Of a stretch of 64,000 bases of DNA, positions 47,860 through 61,890 are shown in pieces; the first letter of the stretch is position 1; every line of letters starts with the position of its first letter. This DNA is from Apostichopus japonicus. Lineage: Eukaryota; Echinodermata; Holothuroidea; Aspidochirotida; Stichopodidae. Made by a program: the position numbers and the translations under genes. The notes beneath the pieces were generated by a model. That model searched no databases. It was given only the letters and a program-made list of their open reading frames with translations, and had not been told where the DNA came from. Location: contig NC_092578.1 of assembly GCF_037975245.1 (NCBI RefSeq), forward strand, positions 18,272,821-18,336,820, read 5' to 3'.

Positions 47860-48500
47860 ATGACAGTAGTAATTTCATGCTAACCTTATATATACTTACC
47901 AACATACACATCATTCTATAAACAAACGTAATATACCGATCTATACGTATATCGTTGTATACTAACATCATATAATTAGCTATCATTTTATGTTTACCTA
48001 TAATACACTTTCCTATATGTACATCATTCCATACAAACCTAATGTACTTACCCATATGTACATCGTTCTATATACAAACGTAATATACTTATCTATATAT
48101 ATATCATGTTATACTAACATCATATACTTAGCTATAAGCATATCATTTTATGTTTACCTATAATACACTTTCCCATCAGTACATCATTTCATACGAACCT
48201 AATATACTTAACCATATGTACATCATCTTCATACAAACCTAATATACTTAACCATATGTACATCATTTCATATGAATATAATATACTAACCCATATATGT
48301 ACATCATTTCATACGATAATACTTACCGATGTTTACATAATTTCATACAAACCTAATATACTTACCCATATCGACATCATTTCATACGAATATAATATAC
48401 TAACCCATATGTACATCATTTCATACGAACATAATATACTTACCCATAAGTACATCATTCCCTGCGAACCTATTATACGTATCCATATGTATATTCATTA
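47860..48500. repeat. Minisatellite with higher-order structure (~42 bp units)
   Basis: The basic unit is close to catatgtacatcatttcat then acgaacctaatatacttacc, repeated about 15 times. In the first half, a multi-unit block (actaacatcatata...tagctat...atcattttatgtttacctat, then aatacactttcc) recurs about 160 bp apart (near 47958 and 48116). That means groups of units were copied together. The 3' half is made of simple units. Confidence 0.92.
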
Positions 48501-50287
48501 CGCCGAAGTTCGTTGTTGATATGGTCCCGTTAGGATGGTCACGGTCTCCCGCGTGTTCCTGCATGCGTTAACAAATTATCTTGTTGCCATAGTGAGTCAT
48601 ATGCTGTAACAATTTAGTCTGTGTTATGTTACGCCATTTATGGATTGGGCGTTAAATCAACAAATACAATCTTTCAGGGATCGTTGCTTTTAATTACTTA
48701 ACCATGTTTGGAAAACTGCACTTTTGTCATTTTTAAATATCTTATAGGTCAGATTAAATAATAACTAGCCTATTGGTGAAAAGCGCATCATTACAGATTC
48801 CGACGAGTTCATAGTCATGCAGTAAACACTGGTCATAATTAAAAATTGCGAACAATTAGATGAATATCCTAGAAATGCCTTCAGATTATATTTTCTGCAA
48901 TACGATATTTATATCTTCAGTCTATATATGTAATTTCTTTGTGTCCATGTGAGAATGTGGAGGAACAGTAAGTTGTCCTTACCAATCATCAGGCTAGCTA
49001 GTACCCTGTAATCTTTCACGTGCAACTTACTTGGAGTATAACCGGTTGATGATTCTATGAACATTTACATGGACTTATCAGAATGCTTCTTTGCGTTAGT
49101 GAATTTTGACAGCTCTGAATCTTGGGGTGTGATTGACGTGTTCCATATTACCTCGACTGCTCCGGTACAGGTTCTTAAAGGTTTGATTCCATTTGTTCCA
49201 TTTCTTATCATTTCTGTATATCGTATGTCGTGTAGTTCATCTCAGTGTGTTTATCAAAAAATAAAAAATAAAAAAGAGGAGAAATTAACATGCGAAGTCT
49301 TGCTGTTGAAATTCAGCGAAATAACGTTTATAACGTGATATTTATGCGTTTGAACATTTTGAGTCCTCAAATGATAATCGACTGTTCCTATGAAACAACC
49401 CCCCCCCCTCCCCCTCAAATAAAACAAAGGGAACTGAATTTATCTCCTTCTACCGTATCTTAACAAGTTGTATATAGGAGCTCTCGTTGACTCTCACTTG
49501 ACAAACGCATGTTGCCCGTTAAAATGTTAACTTTGAAAAGTATAAGACCACACTTTATTCCACGGAAAATAGATTGCCTTGGGAGTTTAAACACTACGAA
49601 GTCATAATGACAGAACATTAATACAACGTGCTTCACAAGAATGTCTTTTAATTTTTGTTCAATCCTAAGTCTACGATCAACTTGTCAATATTCTGCAACT
49701 ATACTAGAAAATTAATAATTCAAAAATATATTTCAAACCATTCATCATGTTGACAATCCTACAAAACGGGACCTGTGGTTAAGTTTTATTTATATTTTTT
49801 ATTTTATTTTTAAAGCGAGTCATTTCAATGGGCCCCAATGTCGCACTCACCTATGCCAAATTTGAATTGGGAATTTACTGACACTTCACATGAAGGAAAT
49901 TTGCCGAGATTGTTCTGCTTTCGGGGCATTGAAGGGCGGTTCACGTCCATTACCAGGCAACGTGGGAATATTCGAATAATTTTACAAGGGAATGTTAATT
50001 AAGATTGGAGTTTAATAGGCCTTCACAATCTTCATCGACATTGACTGACATGATGGAGCAACATGAACGTCTTATCCTTCTCTGAATGTCTGATTTTATG
50101 AGTTTAAAAGAATGTCACATATTCATGTTTTTATAAGAAAAAAAGTAGACTTTGAGAGGTCTTTAATGTTTCGGAATATGCATTACATAAATTACTACAC
50201 ACAAAAAGAAAATGCGTCTAAGATTAAAGAGGTACTGTCGTGGGTCAGCTCAATTCTGATGTTTCGTTATTGTAATCAATTCTGTGT
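48501..50287. other. No gene seen
   Basis: No gene supported. A short polypyrimidine CCCCTCCCC stretch lies near 49400-49416. Confidence 0.4.
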
Positions 50288-50290
50288 TGG

Positions 50291-50325
<35 letters not shown>
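50288..50325. repeat. (TA)n microsatellite
   Basis: Short uninterrupted TA tract. Confidence 0.93.
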
Positions 50326-50328
<3 letters not shown>

Positions 50329-53300
50329 TACAAACATAGATTAATTTATGCCCAAATAAGAGCAGTTTGTATACGTAAGGCGTTAATTGGCTGAAATGAG
50401 AACGCATGTTAAAACGTGCTGTCCATTTTATTTCTATAGTTATTAGAAACTTTTTTGTTGTTGCCCTAACTTGGTAAAAATTGTTGATCATAATGTTCAG
50501 ATATATTCATGAATTATACACATTGCTTTTACAAGGGATCTTAACACCACTTTATGACACAAATTTATGAGTAAACCCGTATGATTTTGACAGATTTTCA
50601 GTGACATGCATGGTTCAAAAACATTGGTAGCTTTCGATCAAACGTCTGAATTTTCGCAGTCGAATGCAGTTGGAAGACGTGCCTGTCGACAGTTGCACGT
50701 GACGTAGACAATTTATTAACTTTATTACTGTTTACAACTTTCTCTATTGTCAATTGCTGTCACATTGAATTTTGCAGAGAATATGTTTACCGCATGTTCA
50801 AAGTAATATATTCATTTTATTTAGCATTATTGTATTTTCTGGTGACAATATTGTCAGGAATTTGCATAAAAACAAAATTGAAAATTATTGACAATGTGAC
50901 AAAAATAATAATTGCCCATTTTTCTACACATGGAATACAAATAGGTAACAGGAATGTGGCTTTTCCTTGGTTTACTTATTTTATGCGAGATAAACCATTG
51001 AATTGTCATTTCATATAGTAGGACATGCATGGTCGAGAAATCCATCATATTGGTGACCGGTTACCGTGCATTCATCCGCTGTTTTGATCACATATACCAA
51101 TACTCTACAATGCGAGTATCATGCGTATACCATGAGAAGGCAGCGGCATAAAGTTGTTTTCATACTTCAATATTTGAGGTACCTTTGATCTATACCGCGC
51201 CGTCCATTAGAACAAAGAAATCGAAACAAAGAAACGCAAGTACAATAACACAACGACGATTTTAATTAGCACGTAACGTAATTGACTCACTGCACTGTTG
51301 TATTTTAACTATCTGTGATATTCTAAACCAAAAAATTGTAACATCTGTTGACGTTAAATAACAGCTACCGAATATAATATAGGTGATCTTATGTAGCAGT
51401 AGAATGTTATGAATTAATTCAGGATTGTATTTGGTTATCACAGCCACAGTGTACTCCTATTTCACTAGCGTAGATAGAAAACAAAACTTAATCTGTATTT
51501 CCATCATATATATAAATATGTTATAAGCCAGATGTGTAGTTGCCAAACAGCAAAACATATGTCAAATATAGAATTCTGTATTTTTAAATCACAAACTTAT
51601 AAGAGTAAAATATTCTCAGGATTGGAGGTAGAAAACTTGATCAGCCATGATATTGGAAAAGATTTTCTTTCAGAAGTCTTACATCCTCGGTTGATAAGAA
51701 ACTTAATTATAACGAACTAATTAGAGAATAATTGTTCATTGATAGCGATACTAAAACCTCGTGCTTAAAATTCCATTTGGCGGATACTTTCCTAGTCTTA
51801 CTGATGAAACTATCGATCCATGTTCAGAGTATAATAATTATAGCGACACCGTTAATTCCCCTTTGTCGAAATTTGTTATGCATCTCATAATTAAATCATA
51901 AATACAATCAATATATAATTGAAAATTACCAGCCTAGCAAGGCATAAATTCATTTATTTAAACAGTATACATCTCGCAGTAACAATTTGGTTATGCGAAA
52001 GCCTAAAGCATGTTTCTCCTTTTCTAATTTGCATACACTAATTAAGTCCCTATTCCATATATGAGAGCGTTTTTTTGTCTTTCATAAGCGATTGCATTTC
52101 TAGGCTAACCAATTTGACAATGTTTACACACTTTATAATAAAAGAAACAACTATCTTATCTTTATTTTGTACTAAACATACACATTCCACGGGCGTGAAT
52201 TTCTTCATGTTCCAATACCTGTAGGATAAGGTTGTTGTCATTTGAAGAAGAAAAAAATGTGTGTCATGGGCAACAGGTCTATTAACCTATTATGCCCAAC
52301 CAGTCAGCCGAAATTCAATCGATATTTTGTGTTGAAGCAATTCCAAAATTTGTTCCCGTTGGCGTTCCTTTTTAAGTGCATAAGCTCCCAATGGGCAAAT
52401 CCATTCTTTTCGCGCATGGCATATCAGCGTCCAATTTGGGTGTTTCCTGTTCTAATTTTTTTTTTTTTCGCTCAGTCCCATGGGTCGGATAATTTCATAT
52501 AAACCAAGAAAAAACTATAACATTTCTAGCCTGATAAAATCGACAGTTTTCAAGTAATGTTCTCGTTCAGTGGTATAGATGCTAGGTGTGTAGGGATAAC
52601 TATGCCAGGGCACGTGTGGTTAGTTGGAAGAAGCGACAATCATACTCGCATGATTGCGTATCAAATGACGTACTACAACAATCGATTCGTCCTATGGTCT
52701 AATTAAGGTGGTGAAGACGAGAGGAAAAATCTGATTAACATTTCTTCATCGAAAGATGTTTGATGGTTCCTATAAACAACCAAGGGACTGGTATAATGAA
52801 GATCCGCAGTGTTGATATATATACCCAAGCATGGTAAGACCGATGTACATTCAACTTTCGAGTGAGTTATTAACGAATCGATCAAAAGATTTTACGTTCG
52901 ATCGTTGGATTCAAATCCTCTAATAAAATGTGGTTTTTACGTCGACATGATCTCTCCAAGCCGTGGCCAAGAACGTTTTATCACTTTTTCATTGGAAGTT
53001 TTCATCGCAGTTTTATTGCTGACGATTTTGCAGTCAATACAAAACTTTATCCAATCAGAAAGTAGAGCAGATATAAAAGATCGATTTATTCCTGGCCTAT
53101 GGATTGTATAATTCTGTTAATGGTTCCTATAAATTTCTCAAAATCGCCATTACATATCCATGACCCGTCGGTGTCCTTTTTGTTTATTAAACAATAAGAT
53201 AGATATACCTTAACATAAAGTAAGAGTGTTTAAAGTACTATACCGACACAATTTTATACGTACTTTATGCTAATGGTAAAAGTCTGTTTAAGCTTTTTAA

Positions 53301-53469
53301 GCTAATATGTGTAGTGAGTTATATAATGATATTTGTTAAATATGTTGTTTGTTGTATACGGTGATGTAGATGTCAGGTGACCTTCTCTCCCCTCCCCTCC
53401 TCTCCCCACTGCCCCTACCCCGCCCGCCCTATGGTACCATGATAGTGTATGTGGTGGTTGTATATATTT

Positions 53470-53474
<5 letters not shown>
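50326..53474. other. No gene seen
   Basis: Several 60-86 codon frames, none with domain features, splice support or biased composition beyond AT richness. Confidence 0.4.
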
Positions 53475-53527
<53 letters not shown>

Positions 53528-53528
53528 T
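53475..53528. repeat. (TA)n microsatellite
   Basis: TA tract with one tacata interruption. Confidence 0.93.
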
Positions 53529-56160
53529 AAATATGCTCGATATACGGGTCACTTTCTTGTATCCGTGCTACGTATCTTAACAACTTCTTGAAATACGGTC
53601 AACAAATAAACTTAGCACTCGTAAATAACTAATTATTCCAGCGTGTGCGATTATATTAAGGAAGTCGTTTGAATATATTTCGTTTAGTACTTGGAAATCA
53701 CTGGTTATAAAATAACGAATTAAGGGACGAATACCTTATTGCTACGTTCGAGGAAATTTAATTTCGAGATTGACATGGATTGATGGTTTGGAATAATATC
53801 CAAACTGATTGGATGTGACAAATGAATGCACAATAAATCATATCGAATCGTCTTGAACGGTTTTAACATGACGACAGTGCAGATCACGGTGATATATTTT
53901 TAGATATCATGATTAAATGAAATCGACGAAAAGACCCCCCCCCCCCCCCCACCGTCCGACCCACTCTAATTAAATGTTCCATTTTAAAAATTGTTTGTAT
54001 GACAAGGTAGAAACTACAAGATGGATCTTCTCCAAAATATCTCCAAAAATCTGCTCTTACACGAATAACATGATATGAATGATCGCTACGGATCTTAATT
54101 TCATTCTCTAGTATACTTCCCGTTTACGAGTAGATTGAGATAATATATAATGCGTTGCAGCAAATATCTTACTCGAGGAGCTGCCCGACAGCATCCGCAT
54201 TCATGTACAAAATACAATTAATGAGCCTGTACTGAACGTCTATGAAATTATTGATTAGCAATGAGAGGGAAAAAACGAAAAAACCCGTAAAAACAAAACA
54301 ACAACATTGATTTCATGAACTAGATAATGCTTTACTCTTTCCCCTTTCTTAAATGTCTTAAATCTTAGACTTTACTGTTTGTTGTTTGATATAACATGCT
54401 TAAAATTCAAAAACGAGCTAAGCTGAGAGAATCGTGCCTTGCATGGAGCAGTATACAGCAACGTATATTGATGTAGCACGCACACCATAAAGCACGTAAT
54501 GTGAAAACGTGTTGTTGATGATGAAACAGCTATCGGGGTACCTGAAAGAAAGAAAAAAACTGCAGGGTTAATAATCTCACTGCAAAATGAATGTCAGGCC
54601 TCGTTAGTGGGTGTTCACCTCATTTACAATCAATGAATTACAAACAAATCTGGTTGTCCTTAAGATGGGATTTTTTTGCATGATGGCTTTCTTCAAACAA
54701 AATTGAAAATTGTCCAAAAGTAGCTAAAAGGTGTCAGTTTTATTTCTGCCGTTTTTGGTGAATGAATCAATTCAGAACACCTTCTCCCTGTACTGGGCCT
54801 TCATTCGACCATTTTTTACTGAGATGAATCAACCCCTGGGCAGTAAGTATGCGTGATGAAGCGCGCAAACGTCATGTAATAACCTTCCAACTTGTCAAAA
54901 TATCCTCATAGATCAGACATTGCATTGAGAGGACCAACGTATGAAAAAAGGAAACCTGGGAAAATTATTCTCGTTAGTACAGCCTGCAATATTATACACT
55001 TCACTTAACTCCATTGGTCAAGGCGTGACCGCTATTAACTCTTCGTTGGATTGTCACTTTGTCTCTGTTTGGTATAGTCCGTTAAAAGTGAGGCCTACCA
55101 GTTTAATTTTTTTTTTTTATATACAGCCGAAAATGCTATCAATATGGTTTTATTCTTCAAGCCATCGTGATAAAATAAAAAATGAAAATAACTTAGCAAA
55201 TGAATAATATTGCCTTTGTGATTGTAGATTCCGCCACATTAGTAAATCTAGCCACCATAATGAATACTAAGTTGCACCCCCCATTCCTCAGCTTCCTCAG
55301 GTGAATAGGTGTGGATGGAATTTATGCCTGCGTCGTAAAGGCATGTCCAATGTCGAACCAACTAAAGTGAATAACACATGGGTTAATTTACAAAGGTCAA
55401 ACGTGGTTTTAATATGATATATACAACGGTGTTGTTAACCACTTCCCTGAAACCTCACTTGCCCACTTTCCACGACCCCAAACATCACCTTCCTTAAAAC
55501 GAAAATCATCGACTCACCCTGACCTGAAAATGAGAATTAATCGGAAATAAATGAATGTCGCGGATTGGGTTTAACATAAGCCGCCTATGTTTAAAAGCCA
55601 GCTACCAACTAAACTAAAAAAAACCTTTAATGACAAAGCGCATAGACCTACACGGTTATCATATGATATATACAACGTTGTCCTTACCTTGAATAATTTC
55701 ATAACTCTCCCAGTCAGATGATAAATATTTATTATGCATAATAATCACCGCAACAGATAAAGCCAAACAGCAAGATAAGAAAGCAGCTTCACAAACATCT
55801 TCATTCTCTTGATTTCGTTAACTGACAAGTCGTTTTCATTTCAAAGAGAAAATGTTTGTATAAGATGATTAACATTTAATCAATGAAACAAACAGACGTT
55901 AGCGGTAGCTGCAAGATGAATGTAAATTATGGAAAAGTGGAAATGTATGTCATTAATACATCTCACTGAGAAAATCTTCAAAAACCTTTTACTTATATTT
56001 TTAATACCTCTTTACAGATCGAAGAAACAATTTGCGGAAACATTTGAATGCCTGGTTTTGTCTTCCTTTGCCTTGTAGTCCAGCCGTTTCATCTCAGTCT
56101 TGAAAGTGTAAACAATTAATAATACATTCATATGTATGAGAACTAGTTACATATATGTTT
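53529..56160. other. No gene seen
   Basis: Contains a 16-base C run (53935-53950) and otherwise unremarkable AT-rich DNA. Confidence 0.4.
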
Positions 56161-56399
56161 GGGAGTGTTAGCTCAGTGGTTAACGCCGGTGCCTTTCAAT
56201 CATAAGGTCCCGAGTTCGAGTCACTTCAAGATTAATGTATATATGTCGTCCAGTTACAGAGTTGTTGACAATTCATAATAATGGACGTTAAATATGAATC
56301 TAAGAGACTGACTTTTGTCAGCTTGCGGCTTTGATAAGCCAATGGTGGCATCTTCGCGAGTTCATGCTTGCAGGAGGATCTAAAATACATACATACATA
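56161..56399 (+). mobile_element. tRNA-derived SINE, family B, copy 5 (forward)
   Basis: The only forward copy. The tRNA-like head gggagtgttagctcagtggt (A box TAGCTCAGTGG) is followed by gtcccgagttcgagtcac over the B box. The core reads agactgacttttgtcagctt, and the element ends aggaggatctaaa with a (TACA)n tail. The head resembles a tRNA D-arm and T-arm, but the element runs about 170 bp past it and is not a tRNA gene. Confidence 0.93.
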
Positions 56400-58105
56400 T
56401 CAGGGATGTATAATATGCAATCAACCACAGGTCTTACTATATATATGCCAAGTGTTTCACATGTACAACGAATGAAGTTTGATTCAATCATTTCTTTGCG
56501 ATATCAGGAACAAGAGAGAAGCCTTGTAAATATAAAGACCTCTGTCGATTCAACAATTATTTGCAGCTGTACCCTTTATTTAAAGAGACGATAAAATAAT
56601 GGTCTTGAAGGAAGTAAAAAGCTGAGGCATCGGAAGGTTGATCTTTTAATGGTAATGGAACATTTAATTGGGTAACATTAAGAACTTGATTCATTGATTA
56701 TTTATAAATAGCGCAAGAACATACCATTTCGTGGTCATTTTCTCTGGGGGAAAAGCGCCGGTGTTTCGGAAATTGAATCCTCCAATAATTGGAATTGCGT
56801 AAACTTTCAAAAATAAGTAAAACTTCCCTTTTACAACATAGGAAAGAAAAATAAAACAAATGTGTGTTTTTTCTTCTTTGTTCAATTACTGCATGAATTT
56901 ACTTCACTCCTCTCTTACTATAGTCTCCAAGTCCACAACTATTGACAAACCGTGAATGGATTATCGTATTCAGAGCTATGTAATCTTGATACTAAACATA
57001 TATAAAAATAAATCAAAAATATAAACTCAAAACATATTTTATGTAATAAGACAAAACAAAATATTTGGCGTTATTGTGTGTCGTATTGTGAACAATATTG
57101 CTTCGTGAGCGCGATGGTGGGGTTTGGGACGTATTTGAAAGACGTCTGATTGTATATGCTCAAATAAATAAACTTGTTACTTTAAGCAGTTAAACCCTTC
57201 TTTCCCAAAATCAAATCTCAAAATAATATGTATAAGATTTGAATTCAACTTGTACCAACACTATGCAAAGAATGTGCCCGTTATTCATCAGGGAAAACGA
57301 ACATGTTTATCTGGGGTAGACGTTTTAAGTATAGCCGTAGCAAGTAAGAAGTTTCTACACTCGGTTTGTACGCAGAATATATCAACTTTTACGTCTGGAA
57401 ACATACTTTCCGGGGTAATTTTAGTAATTAAAGACCTAATTCCTGGCATAAACCGAATCTCACTCATCCATAGACAAAAATATCATTTATCAATCGATTT
57501 TTTTTTTCTATTTCATCAGTTCAACCGCTTCGGAAATCATCTATAAATTATCAGGCGCAAATTAAATATTTAGCACAGCCTTCCCTTTTATCAACCCCGT
57601 CTTGCCAATTTCCTTCCAAATTCGACTAAACAAGGTTTTTTTTTTAATTGACGGTTATATATATGTGCCTTGCCAATTTTCTAACACGCCTTGTGTATTA
57701 ATTATTTCTCAGTGCTTGTTAGTTGTATTTTTTTAAATGCAAGAACACGTCTTGCATTTTATGTTGTATTCCTTTATTCATCCTTTTCTTTTTGACAAAG
57801 ATATCATATGACGATTATTTTCAAATATCAAGGGTTTCATTACCTCAAATATTCTGAGATGGGAACAGAAGTCCTAGAATTTCAATTAAAATAAATGAAA
57901 ACTGAAAAATATTTCAACGTAGTTATTAACAGGAGAAAAAGACAAGAAAAATAATGAGTGTGTAGCTAAGCTTTTGAGATGATTAAGATGTAACTAGAGC
58001 CTAAGTAAATTTGGTGGGAAACTGAAAATGTAGCCGTGAAAAGTAACCAAAGGGCCCAATATATGCCAAAGCCAGGCCTCGCGTACCACAATCATCATTT
58101 GCCTA
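56400..58105. other. No gene seen
   Basis: AT-rich, with no recognised repeat or coding sequence before the terminus of the 4.8 kb element. Confidence 0.4.
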
Positions 58106-59991
58106 CACTGAAAAAATAAACTAGTCAATATTGCCACGGACTAACGTTAACTTAGTCTGTAACGTTAGTCAATGCACACGGACTAGCAAAAATCTTCGTT
58201 TCATCGCTGCTTCTTAGTTAGTTTACACTGACTAAGGAAAATATAATCGCAGCTTAGTCGGTGGCGACGGACTAAGGTATTTTAACCCATGGACTAAGAA
58301 CGATACGGACACCCGATTTACGCCATAATCGTAGCTTAGTCGGTGTCGACACACTAATGTATTTTAACCCAATTCGATTCACTTCAATTTGGAAACCGAG
58401 AGGCAACGGCAGCTTGCTGGGCTTGGCATAGTTTCATACGATCACTCTAAGCAACTTTCAACCGTAAATCACCCAAGAAGGTCTTTAGAAGAATGGAGGT
58501 ATTAACTGCATCATCGGCCTACCTGTTATTCCTTTAATTTGAAGGTAAAATTAAAGTTAATTGTTAGGCCACTGGCACTAGTACTGTATTATGGTTAGTG
58601 TAACGCTACCGTTGTCACGTTGGCGTTTCGCAATACACAAGTGCAATGACAGTGAGTAGCCTATAGGCGTCTACTGGGTACTGCAGTGCATTCTCAACAC
58701 TAAAGTGTGCATCCTAAACACCAATTAACAATGTGTTATGTGTGTATTGGGCTAGATTGAACAGTGGCACATAATCTTCTTATTTATTCCCAAACAAATG
58801 CTGGAACTATAAGGCTCAATAGTTTATTTGAAGTCTACACTCATTTGGTAAAGATTTCCTGTAATTTCCCATGTGAATCTAAATGGGTAGGCTTTGTGAT
58901 ATTGAATAAGCAAGGCTAGACCTTCAAACGTACAGTCACAGTAGGCTGAACAAATTATGTTGGCTAGGCAACGGTATTATATGTTGCGAGCAGTCAGGAT
59001 GCACGCTTCAGTTCTATTTAATCTTTTCATTTATCATTTTTTAGTATTTAATTTCCGGTCACGCCCAGGAAACAATTGCGACATTCCTTCACGGTCGACT
59101 TGCTTACTGTAAGAAGTATTAACCGTTTTTTCTCAGGAAAGCTTGATAGTCTGAAGTTATTATAACATGTGCTTTTAGTATACTGCCAAAAGAGTAAGTT
59201 GTTGTATTTGTATTGATATTTTATGTAGAAGTAACGGAAAATTTAGTATGTTTAGTTTGGTCTAATTGCACGTTTTTTTTCTGTCCAATGTAGTGCAGGG
59301 TTCACTTGCGCGAATTCAACTTATTCTGTTTATGTATATGTATATGCATCGATTCTTAGATTATGATGTTTTTTGACATTTATTTGTAATTCAAGCATAT
59401 CTGTTTAGTAGCAAAGTTTAAAGGTTAAGATTAATTAGTTTTCTCTTTTTGATCCTAGATTGAATGAAACTCATTGGCGTAAATAATAGATCAAATGATA
59501 CAGTTTAACGCAGTTGCTAAAACTCTGGGTATTCTCTAGTCTTCGCCGGTCCATTATATACTTTAGTACTACTAGTAAGACTATATCAAAACGACCGAAG
59601 ACAAACTTAGTGTAACAAAGTACTGATTCTCCTCTAGCCTAGGTCTAAACAGGCTTGTTATGTGAGCAAGCAAAATAACAACTAAAAACGATTAGGCCTA
59701 TAAATAAGTTGGCTCAGTGCATTTCTGTTTCTAAAATTTTATATATTTAAAGATCATAAAAACAAACAAAGATTTAGCCCATGTTCTATTATCTCTGTAT
59801 TCTGGGCATTTGATTCTGGTTGCAATGGTGATGACACTCTCGTTCAAATTTTCAGCTTTATACAGTCTGCTTCAAACTTTGGGATTGTTTTTTGAGACTA
59901 TAGTGGAAGCAAATCTCACATAACTTTGTGGTGACAACTTTATTTATTTATTTTTTCAAATGATGAATACTTTGCTGTTTCTTTCTTCCAG

Positions 59992-60189
59992 CAGGAATTG
60001 AAAAGCCAAATATCTAAGTCAAGGGTGAGCTTTCCTGTGATGTACGACACCAGTGTGGAGGCAACAACAGAAGAGGAGAACTGTGTTATATATGGCTTAA
60101 AGACATGTTTTAAGATGATATATTGGTACCCTTCGCAGAACAAAAGAGTTTATCCAAGAGTCCAAAAAGCAAAGGAACAAGTACCATAG
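59992..60189 (+). other. Possible captured exon remnant inside the 4.8 kb element
   Basis: After a pyrimidine-rich tract ending ttcttccag the frame reads QELKSQISKSRVSFPVMYDT then SVEATTEEENCVIYGLKTCF and stops at 60187-60189. I do not recognise it. Composition is less AT-biased than the flanks. It may be a degraded exon of a former transposase or captured host gene, or a chance frame. Confidence 0.25.
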
Positions 60190-60341
60190 AGAAAAAAGAT
60201 GGAAGAGTGAGTTTAACTATTGAACCCAACTGTTTAATGATATTTAAGATACTTTTCATAACCTGTTTTAAAAAAAAAACCAGTCTAGTATATCATTTTC
60301 GTGCAAGCTTCATAAGTTTGGTCAAATTTTCACTGATCTGT

Positions 60342-61890
60342 AGAGCGGGAGTCCAGAGGGTTTGGTTAGCTGGGAAGGTAACCAATTGCCTGGTACATCA
60401 CAATGTTCACAATGCATTCCTGTATATGAAACCTGATGACTGGCAAACCGACTGTGGTGGATGTGGCTGGGAGAGCAATTTTAAAGTCACCTAATAGCTA
60501 ACCTAGAGCAGCTTTCATGGTAACCACATCAAAGTAAGAACAATGTGTCAGGTATGGCCCCAAGAGCAACAAATGGCCATTGCCAGTAATTATTGGTGGT
60601 GGGGTACCCCTGCCAGTGATCTATAATTGACCCCTCACGGCTGACCTAGGTCAGCTCATGAGGTAACCACTTGAAACCTACTGGAAAATGTTGGTTAGGA
60701 CTTCAGATACAAGGGATGGGCATTGCCAGTAATTTTTATTGGTGGGGTATCCCTGCTAGTAGACCCCCAATATGCCCATCCCCTCATTGACCTAGGTGAG
60801 CTCATGATTTGACCAGTTGAAACCTACAGGAAAATGATAGATATCACTTCATATGTAAGGATGGGCATTTCCAGTATTTTATATTGGTGGGCCACCACTG
60901 CCAGAGTCCGCCCATCCCTTACATATAGAATCCTGTCAATAATTTTCCAGTAGTTTTCAACTGGTTAAATCATGAGCTGACCTAGATCAATGAGGGGGGG
61001 GGGGGGGGGGGGGGCTTTTTGGGGGTCTACTGGCAGGGGTACCCCACTAATATAAATTACTGGAAATGCCCATCCCTTACATATATATATAGAGTCCTGC
61101 CAATCATTTTACAGTAGTTTTCAACTGGTTACCTCATGAGCTAATCTAGGTCAATGGGGGATGGGCATTTTGGGGGTCTACTGACAGGGTTACCCCACCA
61201 ATGTAAATGACTGGAAATGCCCATCCCTTACATATGAAGTGATACCTATCATTTTCCAGTAATTTTTCAACTGGTTATCTCATGAGCTGACCTAAGTCAA
61301 TGAGGGAATGGGCATTTTGGGGGTCTACTGGCAGGGGTACCCCCCCCCCCAATATAAATTACTGGAAATTCCCATCCCTTACATATGAAGTGATACCATT
61401 TTCCAGTAGTTTTCAACTGGTTACATCATGAGCTCATCTAGGTCAATGGGGGATGGGCATTTTGGGGGTCTACTGGCAGGGGTACCCCACCAATAAAAAT
61501 TACTGGCAATGCCCATCAGTTGTATCTGAAGCCCTAACCAACATTTTCCAGTAGGTTTCAAGTGGTTACCTCATGAGCTGACCTAGGTCAGCCTTGAGGG
61601 GTCAATTATAGATCACTGGCAGGGGTACCCCACCACCAATAATTACTGGCAATGGCCATTTGTTGCTCTTGGGGCCATACCTGACATATTGTACTTACTT
61701 TGATGTGTTACCGTGAAAACTGATCTAGGTTAGCTATCAGGTGACTTTAAAATTGCTCTCCCAGCCACACCCACCACAGTCGGTTTTGCCAGTCGTCTGG
61801 TTTCATATACAGGAATGCACTGTGAACATTGTGATGTACAAGGCAATTGGTTACCTTCCCAGCTAACCAAACCCTCTGGGATCCCGGTCT
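60342..61890. repeat. Foldback (long inverted repeat) with ~145 bp internal units
   Basis: The outer arms match over several hundred bases. The left has ccagagggtttggttagctg, ggtaaccaattgcctggtac and ctggcaaaccgactgtggtgg. The right has their reverse complements in mirror order, ending ccaaaccctctgggatccc. Inside, ~145 bp units carry ggatgggcatt, ctggcaggggtacccc, aattactgg and catgagctgacctaggtc. About two to three occur in one orientation on the left of the axis (near 60880-60900). Four to five occur in the opposite orientation on the right. A 21-base G run (60994-61014) sits in one unit. Confidence 0.88.

Noticed and set aside
47860-48500. CRISPR-like array
   Set aside because: Units are contiguous and diverged with no unique spacers, and the context is eukaryotic; it is a minisatellite.
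54941-55207. 88-codon open frame
   Set aside because: Chance frame in AT-rich DNA; no domain features.
56161-56230. tRNA gene
   Set aside because: Head of a SINE found five times here; it continues ~170 bp into a shared core and a TACA tail.
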